A stretch of 10,535 nucleotides of DNA, from positions 1,661-12,195 of the forward strand of contig MUZY01000004.1 in the NCBI GenBank assembly GCA_003266065.1, given 5' to 3'. Both the position numbers and the translations under genes were made by a program. Below are positions 1 to 5,312 of this stretch, piece after piece. The stretch comes from Methanosphaera sp. rholeuAM130. GTDB lineage: Archaea; Methanobacteriota; Methanobacteria; Methanobacteriales; Methanobacteriaceae. Numbering within the stretch: position 1 is the first letter of the stretch; each line of letters opens with the position of its first letter. The notes beneath the pieces are model-generated. The model had not been told where the DNA came from. It saw nothing but the letters and a program-made list of their open reading frames with translations, and ran no database searches.

Positions 1-659
1 TTGTTGAAGATAATTTTGTTGAAGACGCTTTTGAAGAAAATGTTATTGATGAAACTATTGACATGGATGATGATTTTGACCCTGATGAAAAAATAGAAAA
101 TCTGGAAAGAAAAACTTTTGAAGAAGAAGCCAGACTTGCTGAAGAAGAAGAAGCTAGACTTGCTAAAGAAGAAGAAGCCAGAAAAGCTGAAGAAGCCAGA
201 ATAGCTGAAAATGCCAGAAGGATTGAGGAAGCCAGAATAGCTGAGGAAAAAAGGAAAGCTGAAGAAGCTAGAAAAGCTGAAGAGGCAAGAAAAGCTGAGA
301 TAAGAAGGAAAGCTAGAGAAAAAGCTAGAGAAGAAGCTAGAAAAGCTCAAGCCATTAGGAACGAAGAAAATAAACGTCGGGATGCAGAATTTGATGGAAA
401 GGTTATTTACATTGGGAATAAACCGGTAATGAATTACGTTTTATCAATCGTTACGTTAATGAACAACGATGTAAAAAGAATCAGTATCAAAGCAAGAGGT
501 AGGGCTATCAATAGAGCCGTTGATGTTGTCGAAGTTGTCAGACATAAATTTGTAACTAAAACCCAAATAGAAAATATATTCATAGCAACTGAAGAAGTAT
601 TTAAAGATAATGGTTTACCGTCAAACGTATCAACTATAGATATTATATTATCACTTTGA
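1..659 (+). CDS. Alba-domain chromatin protein with long charged N-terminal extension (5' partial)
   Basis: The reading frame is open from base 3 to the TGA at 657-659 with no stop, so the gene begins before the window; the ATG at 63 is internal to the open frame and need not be the start. The visible 218 residues have three parts. The first ~40 are strongly acidic (runs such as DMDDDFDPDEK). Bases ~126-350 encode a low-complexity Ala/Glu/Lys/Arg segment built on EARKAE-like units, which should form a long charged helix or coiled coil. Bases ~399-656 encode a complete Alba domain: VIYIGNKPVMNYV, then IKARGRAINRAVD, and NVSTIDIILSL at the end. Alba proteins are small dimeric DNA/RNA-binding chromatin proteins of archaea, normally about 90-100 residues, so this one is more than twice the usual size. 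The lysine equivalent to Sulfolobus Alba K16 is Asn (codon 417-419); K17 is kept. The Alba assignment is firm; the function of the extension is unknown. Confidence 0.93.
   Translation, partial: VEDNFVEDAFEENVIDETIDMDDDFDPDEKIENLERKTFEEEARLAEEEEARLAKEEEARKAEEARIAENARRIEEARIAEEKRKAEEARKAEEARKAEIRRKAREKAREEARKAQAIRNEENKRRDAEFDGKVIYIGNKPVMNYVLSIVTLMNNDVKRISIKARGRAINRAVDVVEVVRHKFVTKTQIENIFIATEEVFKDNGLPSNVSTIDIILSL
126..350 (+). repeat. Degenerate in-frame repeat encoding an Ala/Glu/Lys/Arg helix
   Basis: Within the Alba-fusion gene, units of the type gaagc(c/t)agaaaagctgaa recur with a basic period of 18 bp (six codons, EARKAE-like), interrupted by longer units of 24-36 bp. Alanines recur every third residue or so through much of the tract, between Glu and Lys/Arg. 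The early units are Glu-rich and the later ones (REKAREEARKAQ) are Arg/Lys-rich, so net charge shifts from negative to positive toward the Alba domain. Such tracts expand and contract by slippage, so length variation between strains is likely. Confidence 0.85.
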
Positions 660-671
660 TTTTCAATTATT

Positions 672-718
672 CTTTTTCATAATAAGGAATAAATCTTTTT
701 CATTCACTTTTTTTCATT
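672..718 (+). terminator. Triple U-tract terminator after the Alba-fusion gene
   Basis: Three near-copies of CTTTTTCATT lie in tandem at 672-680, 695-704 and 707-718, starting 12 bases after the stop codon. Archaeal RNA polymerase terminates on U-tracts without needing a hairpin, so this cluster probably ends the Alba transcript in several closely spaced places. The copies may simply reflect T-rich sequence. Confidence 0.55.
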
Positions 719-747
719 ATTAATCAAATCTTTTACAATTAACAATT

Positions 748-753
748 AGAGGT
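748..753 (+). promoter_or_regulatory. Ribosome-binding site of tatD
   Basis: AGAGGT lies six bases before the ATG at 760. The same hexamer at the same spacing occurs before the TTG start at 4460 on the minus strand, which supports both starts. Confidence 0.7.
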
Positions 754-759
754 AATCTC

Positions 760-1545
760 ATGGAACTGATAGATATCGGATTAAACTTAATGCATAAGTC
801 ATATAATAAAGATAGAATAGATGTAATAAATCAGGCAAATGAGGCAGGAGTATCAAAAGTCATCATAACCGGAAGCAGCATAACATCAAGTAAACTTGCA
901 GCAGAATATGCCGGCAAATATCCTGATGTGTTATATTCAACGTGTGGAGTGCATCCGCATGATGCAAAGACCTGTGATGAAAATACAATAGAAACTTTAA
1001 GAAACCTGGCAAGTAATAGTTGTGTAGTTGCCATAGGGGAATGTGGTTTGGACTATAACAGAAACTTCTCTCCACAAAATGTTCAACGCGAATGGTTTGA
1101 AAAGCAAGTTGTACTCGCAGAAGAATTAAACAAGCCATTATTTTTACACGATAGGGAATCATATGACGATTTTAGTAAAATTCTTAAAAAACATAAAGAA
1201 ATAGCAAACAAATCAGTTGTGCATTGTTTTACAGGTACGAAATATGAAGCAGAAGATTATCTGGATTTAGGATGCTATATTGGTGTTACCGGATGGATAT
1301 GTGATGATAGACGTAATGACGAATTGTTAAAAGCAATTAAGGTAATTCCACCGGAAAAACTGATGGTGGAAACCGATGGTCCATTTTTAACACCGAGAGA
1401 TTTTAAACAAAAACCTAAGAATAATCGAAATGAACCAAAGTACTTGCCTCATATACTTAAGCGAATAGCTAAAGAAATGAATATCGATTCAGAAAAACTT
1501 GCCAAACAAGTAACAATGAATACCAAGGAGTTTTTTAACTTATAA
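760..1545 (+). CDS. tatD: TatD family metal-dependent deoxyribonuclease
   Basis: This 261-residue protein is a full-length TatD amidohydrolase-superfamily nuclease, a TIM barrel that hydrolyses DNA and is linked to DNA repair and turnover in the cytoplasm. Family motifs appear in order: DIGLNL (5-10), GVHPHD (63-68), AIGECGLDYNRNFSP (91-105), FLHDRES (128-134), VHCFTGT (154-160), GWICDDRR (178-185) and VETDGPFLTPRD (203-214). The expected metal ligands are E94, H130, H155 and D206. As in E. coli TatD itself, the HxH of the first strand, seen in YcfH-type paralogues, is replaced by NL. The long match to E. coli TatD (GW-C-D-RR and the RRNEP/HILKRIA-like tail) is closer than I would expect for an ordinary archaeal paralogue and suggests a bacterial origin. 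The start is supported by AGAGGT six bases upstream. The gene lies 100 bp after the Alba gene and probably has its own promoter. Confidence 0.95.
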   Translation: MELIDIGLNLMHKSYNKDRIDVINQANEAGVSKVIITGSSITSSKLAAEYAGKYPDVLYSTCGVHPHDAKTCDENTIETLRNLASNSCVVAIGECGLDYNRNFSPQNVQREWFEKQVVLAEELNKPLFLHDRESYDDFSKILKKHKEIANKSVVHCFTGTKYEAEDYLDLGCYIGVTGWICDDRRNDELLKAIKVIPPEKLMVETDGPFLTPRDFKQKPKNNRNEPKYLPHILKRIAKEMNIDSEKLAKQVTMNTKEFFNL

Positions 1546-1546
1546 T

Positions 1547-1569
1547 CCCCCCTTTTTTTTAATTTTTTT
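1547..1569 (+). terminator. Poly-U terminator after tatD
   Basis: Right after the tatD stop there are six C, eight T, AA and seven T. This is a strong archaeal-type U-tract. It fills most of the 36-bp gap to the next start codon, so the following gene probably has its own promoter. ACTTATAATC around 1538-1547, overlapping the tatD stop, is a possible TATA box for it. Confidence 0.65.
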
Positions 1570-1581
1570 AGAGTGCATAAT

Positions 1582-2532
1582 ATGACTTCCAAGGTATTCT
1601 GTTCCATTTGTGGCTATGAAAATAATTCAAACGATAGACTATGCCAAAGATGTAATGAATTGCTCCACAATGACAATTTGCTTTTTAACAATGGCAACTT
1701 GAATTCATTGGATGACTTATTCAACACAGATTATCATCAGAAATTAAACGATACAGTATTAACGTTGGATAGCTATGAAGTAATAATTCAGAATATTATT
1801 GAAATTGGAGAAAATAGATTAATCTATAGAAAAAACATGACTCCATTGGAACGTGTAATTGCAATAGCACAGGCATATTCAATAGTGATTACTAAAGAAT
1901 TAGGAAACAGCTATGGTGAATATGCATATAATGTGATATGCATAGACAAATCATTTGATTCTTCAATTCAAATAGCAACCATCATCCATGAACTGACACA
2001 TCATCTGTTTAATGAAATCCTTAAACATATATTGGTCTGCATATGGAACGTTAAGAAATCGCCTTTACTTGATGCATTTGTACAAACAATAGCGTCTCTT
2101 CCACCGGTACTGTTGGCATCGGAGTACTGTGCAAGTAAAAGTGAAGAGTACTATCTTCCCGAAGAATATGTATCGTTCTCTTCATTTAACCAAATATGTG
2201 AAGATCTGGAATTTGATGAGAAAGTTCTATTAAACACATTCATAATAGCCGGTGGAATAAGCGATAGTATTATACGCATACTGTCCAACTTTATAGATAA
2301 CGATTTGGAAAATAGGATAAGGGATGAGTTTGAAAAGAACGGCGTCGAGGGTATAGCAAACCCCATTTGTGTTGAGGAGAGGACAATCAACAATCCAATT
2401 CTAAGAAATGTCTACATTATGGATATGCTAATTGAAGGTTATGATTTACTCAACGATGATATGTATCATCATCTGATAGAAAGAAACAAAGAGTTATTTG
2501 AAAAATCCTATGATAAGCTCAAATCGCGGTAG
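1582..2532 (+). CDS. Zinc-ribbon protein with HEXXH motif, putative metallopeptidase
   Basis: I start this gene at ATG 1582 (316 residues), because GAGTG at 1571-1575 lies six bases before it; an in-frame GTG at 1573 would add three residues but has no ribosome-binding site. The N-terminus is a small zinc ribbon, C7-x2-C10-x10-C21-x2-C24. After a polar linker comes a region ending in VICIDKSFDSS, probably a beta strand, and then a helix with IIHELTHHLF. H136, E137 and H140 form a classical HEXXH zinc-protease motif. About 40 residues on, ASEYCASKSEEYYLP resembles the Glu-bearing helix and LP end that follow HEXXH in ImmA/IrrE-type gluzincins; E181 is a candidate third zinc ligand. No signal peptide or clear membrane helix is seen, so a cytoplasmic protease is likely. 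The substrate is unknown. The zinc ribbon and HEXXH are visible; peptidase activity is inferred. Confidence 0.75.
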   Translation: MTSKVFCSICGYENNSNDRLCQRCNELLHNDNLLFNNGNLNSLDDLFNTDYHQKLNDTVLTLDSYEVIIQNIIEIGENRLIYRKNMTPLERVIAIAQAYSIVITKELGNSYGEYAYNVICIDKSFDSSIQIATIIHELTHHLFNEILKHILVCIWNVKKSPLLDAFVQTIASLPPVLLASEYCASKSEEYYLPEEYVSFSSFNQICEDLEFDEKVLLNTFIIAGGISDSIIRILSNFIDNDLENRIRDEFEKNGVEGIANPICVEERTINNPILRNVYIMDMLIEGYDLLNDDMYHHLIERNKELFEKSYDKLKSR

Positions 2533-2559
2533 ATGCTCCTTATGTAAATGAGAATACTT

Positions 2560-3915
2560 TCATTGTTTTTGAGAGTATATTTTAATTAAATCGAAGTTTA
2601 ATTTTTCAATATCCTCTCCATTCAAATAACTTAACAGGACATTCAATAATTCATCTTCTTCAAATAATGCTTCTTCCTTATTCACGTTAACATAGGCCTG
2701 ATTGAATAGGTATTTGATATCATCCAAATTCAGCCTTGATGCATAAATGTTATCTCCAAGATAGGTCATATAATTAATTTCCAATGGATTTATGCCTAGT
2801 TGAATGTTGAAACTTGATTTGATTATGAACTTTTTTAATAAGCTAACCATACGATAAACGGAATCTCCGAACAGTTCATGGACATATGCTTCCATATCAA
2901 ATGATGAATGATATTCGGTATAAAATCCTTTAAGATAATACTTGTCTCTAAGAATGCGGATTAGATTTAATATGACTTCTTTAAATGACTGATTAGTATC
3001 CTTTGTTTGACATAATCTATCATATTCAACAATATCATCAATTACACTATTTTTTATCACATTATAATAAAACAGCACATATGAATGATTACTTAAAAGA
3101 TAAATGGCGTATTCTGACAGCTTATAATCATTATGCAATACTTCATTAAAACTGTCTCTTGATTTGTCCTTGAACAACAAAACATAATCTTTCATCACAT
3201 TTTTAATGGATTTGGTAATCAGATTCTCATTTTCCAACTCATGAATGGTCAGTATTAATTCTTCAAAATTATGATAGGGATATTTATCAATAAACGAACT
3301 TGGATTTCCCATTCTATTAATGTAATCAAGAAGTACGATTCTAAGATATTTGTGTTCAATTTCTCTCTTGTTGAAGTCATGGTTATATATGGATTCGATA
3401 TTTTCATTAATCTTTGATTCATCAATTTGCTTGTTGTACTCATAGGATGTTTTGTCAATGGAATAATCCTCATTAATCTTGATGATATCTCCCGGTTTAA
3501 TGTATTCTGAATTGATACTTGAAAGCAATTCAATCAGCGTAATTTGTGGGTTTTGTTTTTTTCCGCAGTTATAACAGTATTTGTCAATGTATAACAATTT
3601 GTTACCGCAGTTTTCACAGAAAATCTTGTTGTCCTCACTATTGGATAAGTATCGGATGATTTCATAGTCATAGTCAAATACATGGGTCTTGTAGGAACGT
3701 CTATCGGATAATCTATTGGCAATGCTATTTACACGATTAATGACATTATCCTCATTTACCCTATTTTTCATGATTTCATTATACACCTTGAATTTAATCA
3801 GATAACCATCACTCTCATTGAGATGATTATCGGACAATAATTTATTGAAAGTCTCTGAAAATTCAGTATCTCCAATATAATTATTAAATATATTCAATGT
3901 TTCATCTGTTGACAT
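2560..3915 (-). CDS. Zinc-ribbon protein of unknown function, 451 residues
   Basis: I do not recognise a family beyond an internal zinc ribbon, C100-x2-C103-x10-C114-x2-C117, in the form CENCGNKL...CYNCGKKQ. Residues 1-95 are charged and mainly helical. After the ribbon there is a polar region (125-180), then a long predicted helical part rich in Leu, Ile, Tyr, Asn, Asp and Lys up to the end. There is no signal peptide and no clear membrane segment, so it is probably cytoplasmic. The gene converges on the HEXXH zinc-ribbon gene with only 27 bp between the stop codons. Its ribosome-binding site is poor, while a TATA-like TTTTAAATAG lies about 26 bases before the ATG, so the mRNA may be leaderless. 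The gene is very A+T-rich, but its open frame over 451 codons leaves little doubt that it is real. Confidence 0.8.
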   Translation of the reverse strand: MSTDETLNIFNNYIGDTEFSETFNKLLSDNHLNESDGYLIKFKVYNEIMKNRVNEDNVINRVNSIANRLSDRRSYKTHVFDYDYEIIRYLSNSEDNKIFCENCGNKLLYIDKYCYNCGKKQNPQITLIELLSSINSEYIKPGDIIKINEDYSIDKTSYEYNKQIDESKINENIESIYNHDFNKREIEHKYLRIVLLDYINRMGNPSSFIDKYPYHNFEELILTIHELENENLITKSIKNVMKDYVLLFKDKSRDSFNEVLHNDYKLSEYAIYLLSNHSYVLFYYNVIKNSVIDDIVEYDRLCQTKDTNQSFKEVILNLIRILRDKYYLKGFYTEYHSSFDMEAYVHELFGDSVYRMVSLLKKFIIKSSFNIQLGINPLEINYMTYLGDNIYASRLNLDDIKYLFNQAYVNVNKEEALFEEDELLNVLLSYLNGEDIEKLNFDLIKIYSQKQ

Positions 3916-3935
3916 TCAAAAACAATTCCCGGTTT

Positions 3936-3950
3936 CTATTTAAAAGATAT
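3936..3950 (-). promoter_or_regulatory. Putative TATA-box promoter of the 451-residue zinc-ribbon gene
   Basis: Read on the minus strand, ATATCTTTTAAATAG runs from 3950 to 3936. The centre of TTTTAAATAG is about 26 bases from the ATG at 3915, close to the usual archaeal TATA-to-start distance, so transcription could begin at or next to the start codon. The 11-mer ATATCTTTTAA recurs on the minus strand at 6408-6398, before the gene ending at 6052. Confidence 0.4.
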
Positions 3951-4046
3951 GCTTCTTTAAATTATTATTTATTATTGGTGGTATTACTTATTTTTGATTG
4001 GGGTGATGAGTTCAATTAGTCATTTTAAAAAATCAGTCCTTTGTAG

Positions 4047-4075
4047 AAAAATAAAGAATTGGTTATTTTAACCAA
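4047..4075 (-). terminator. Hairpin plus U-tract overlapping the stop codon
   Basis: TTGGTTA and TAACCAA (4059-4065 and 4069-4075) form a perfect seven-base stem with a three-base loop. On the minus strand it is made from the last codons and the TAA stop (4068-4070) of the upstream gene and is followed by TTCTTTATTTTTC. It looks like a bacterial-style intrinsic terminator folded into the end of the coding sequence. Confidence 0.6.
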
Positions 4076-4460
4076 CTCTATCTAAGCTTATCGGTCCATA
4101 CTCTTCACTCCAAGATTCAACGTATTTGCCCGGAGCCATGCCTTCATATTGTCCTTTTTCATTTTCATCTACGGTAAAATATGTTTTGTGAACTTCGGAT
4201 TTTGAATTGGACGTTGATTGTGAACTTTTTTGTGTTTGAGTGTTTTGGGTTTTCTTATTGCTTGAGGTAGTTTGTGTTGACTCGTTTGTAGTGTTGTCGT
4301 TATTGTCTAGGCTGACATTGTTGGTATCATTTGATGTACTGTTGGTATCGTTTGTAGTGTTATTGTCCGTAAAATTAATGCCATTTGTGGAAAAAACAAC
4401 CATTCCAAGTAATATTAAAACAGCCGTAGCGATAATTGCAATTTTCATATTTTCTCTCAA
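4068..4460 (-). CDS. Small membrane-anchored protein with Asn/Thr/Ser-rich stalk
   Basis: This 130-residue protein has a short positive N-terminus, one hydrophobic helix (about residues 6-23, IAIIATAVLILLGMVVF), a ~60-residue stalk almost wholly of Asn, Thr, Ser, Asp and Gln, and a short C-terminal module of about 40 residues ending EEYGPISLDRVG. The topology is that of a membrane-anchored, outward-facing protein; the stalk has many NxT/NxS sequons, so it could be glycosylated. I do not recognise the C-terminal module. The start is taken as TTG at 4460: AGAGGT (4472-4467) lies six bases upstream, exactly as for tatD, and the resulting N-terminus MREN matches that of the gene at 6802-7335. An alternative ATG at 4448 has only GAGAG in front. 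The gene is divergent from the secreted-protein gene at 4786. Confidence 0.72.
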   Translation of the reverse strand: MRENMKIAIIATAVLILLGMVVFSTNGINFTDNNTTNDTNSTSNDTNNVSLDNNDNTTNESTQTTSSNKKTQNTQTQKSSQSTSNSKSEVHKTYFTVDENEKGQYEGMAPGKYVESWSEEYGPISLDRVG

Positions 4461-4594
4461 ATTTTAACCTCTATATAATTTACCATACTAAGTATATTCT
4501 CTTTTGATATTTAAATGTTGCGAACTTTTTTAATGTCTTCATATTTACTTATATATTCTCTATTGTTTTTAGCTATAATTTCATTATAATGGTT

Positions 4595-4682
4595 ATCATT
4601 AAAATCGCTTGGATTAAAACACTACTTTTTAATTAAAAAGCAATAATCATTAAAAAAACTATACTTTTAATCGCTTTGATTT
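4595..4682. repeat. Degenerate direct-repeat cluster in the divergent promoter region
   Basis: ATCATTAAAA occurs at 4595-4604 and 4646-4655. AATCGCTTGGATT at 4603-4615 recurs as AATCGCTTTGATT at 4669-4681 (12 of 13 identical). Between them, ATTAAAACACTACTTTTTAAT (4613-4633) recurs loosely from 4649 to 4671. The cluster ends about 47 bp before the TATA box of the plus-strand gene, where activator or repressor sites would be expected. A regulatory role is inference; local duplication in A+T-rich DNA is the alternative. Confidence 0.5.
4625..4640. promoter_or_regulatory. Perfect 16-bp palindrome, possible operator
   Basis: CTTTTTAATTAAAAAG is its own reverse complement and lies in the middle of the direct-repeat cluster. 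It could bind a dimeric regulator of one or both divergent genes, but A+T-only palindromes arise easily in this background. Confidence 0.35.
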
Positions 4683-4728
4683 GGATATTGTAATTGTAAA
4701 ATTATTTATAGAAAAAAACAAGGCATAA

Positions 4729-4736
4729 TTATATAA
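4729..4736 (+). promoter_or_regulatory. TATA box of the secreted FxLYD-like gene
   Basis: TTATATAA is close to the methanogen TATA consensus. Transcription would start around 4755-4760, giving a leader of about 25-30 bases that carries the strong ribosome-binding site GGGAGG (4772-4777), eight bases before the ATG. The good TATA box and the best ribosome-binding site in the window suggest high expression. Confidence 0.6.
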
Positions 4737-4785
4737 GTTTTGATATTGATATAACTAACTATAAAAAATATGGGAGGAAAATATA

Positions 4786-5208
4786 ATGGTAAATAAGAAA
4801 GTACTGTTTACATTGTTTATCATATTGGGTTTAATGACTGCTTCATCAGTAGTATCTGCAGGATTCTTTGATTCATCATCATCTGACGATTTGAACGTAT
4901 CTGATATTACAATTGTTAGTGAAGGTTACTCCATGTACAAAGTAAACTGTGAAGTTACACCAAAAAAAGATTTCAGCTACCTTGAAATGCAAGTAATCTT
5001 CTATGATAATGATGATGCTGTTATCGGTAAAAGTTCATTAGTATGGAATGTAAATGATCCAGAAAAAGATCAGCTAATGAAAGTATCCGGAACTGCAATG
5101 ACAGATGATGCAAGTTCTACACCAGCACGTGCTGAAGTCTACTTTGTTGACTCCGCATTTGGAAGTACAAAGGATGATGCGATATATATCCAAAATGTAA
5201 CAATGTAA
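4786..5208 (+). CDS. Secreted FxLYD-like small protein
   Basis: The 140-residue product has a clear signal peptide: KK near the N-terminus, a hydrophobic core (6-19) and a likely cleavage site after VSA (residue 25). There is no lipobox cysteine, so it is probably released or loosely held at the cell surface. The mature part begins with a Ser/Asp-rich stretch and then a beta-rich domain (about 40-138). FSYLEMQVIFYDNDDAVIG (63-81) resembles the core of FxLYD-type immunoglobulin-like domains, which occur in many extracytoplasmic proteins and have no catalytic role. Its partner is unknown. The GGGAGG ribosome-binding site and TATA box are described separately. It is transcribed away from the membrane-anchored protein gene at 4460 and converges on the iron-sulfur protein gene. 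Confidence 0.8.
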   Translation: MVNKKVLFTLFIILGLMTASSVVSAGFFDSSSSDDLNVSDITIVSEGYSMYKVNCEVTPKKDFSYLEMQVIFYDNDDAVIGKSSLVWNVNDPEKDQLMKVSGTAMTDDASSTPARAEVYFVDSAFGSTKDDAIYIQNVTM

Positions 5209-5219
5209 AACTAATTAAA

Positions 5220-5242
5220 TTTTCTATTTTATTCTTTTTTTT
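5220..5242 (+). terminator. U-tract terminator after the secreted-protein gene
   Basis: TTTTCTATTTTATTCTTTTTTTT begins 11 bases after the TAA at 5206-5208. This is a typical archaeal terminator. A weak stem (AAATC 5244-5248 with GATTT 5255-5259) follows it and is probably irrelevant. Confidence 0.6.
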
Positions 5243-5296
5243 CAAATCTCTGTGGATTTCAGTTTATTTTTTGGGAGTAACTTCCAAATAACCTTT

Positions 5297-5312
5297 AAAG
5301 ATGAAAATAAAA
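5297..5312 (-). terminator. U-rich terminator after the iron-sulfur protein gene
   Basis: On the minus strand TTTTATTTTCATCTTT follows the stop codon at 5315-5313 directly. It faces the plus-strand terminator at 5220-5242, so the convergent genes are each insulated. Confidence 0.45.

Larger units (their letters stand above)
4461..4785. other. Divergent intergenic region of 325 bp with repeats and two promoters
   Basis: No convincing gene lies here. It separates the divergent genes starting at 4460 (minus) and 4786 (plus), both for exported small proteins. It holds a TATA-like TTTAAATA for the minus gene (4515-4508), the repeat cluster at 4595-4682, a perfect palindrome at 4625-4640 and the TATA box at 4729-4736 for the plus gene. 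It is extremely A+T-rich. Confidence 0.6.

Noticed and set aside
126..350. CRISPR array or satellite DNA
   Set aside because: The repeats are short, in frame, lack unique spacers and encode a continuous charged helix.
831..1162. Minus-strand open frames inside tatD
   Set aside because: They are antisense to a firmly identified gene, resemble no family and have no ribosome-binding site.
4786..4870. Lipoprotein signal in the FxLYD-like protein
   Set aside because: There is no cysteine at the cleavage region; VSA followed by GFF fits an ordinary signal peptidase site.
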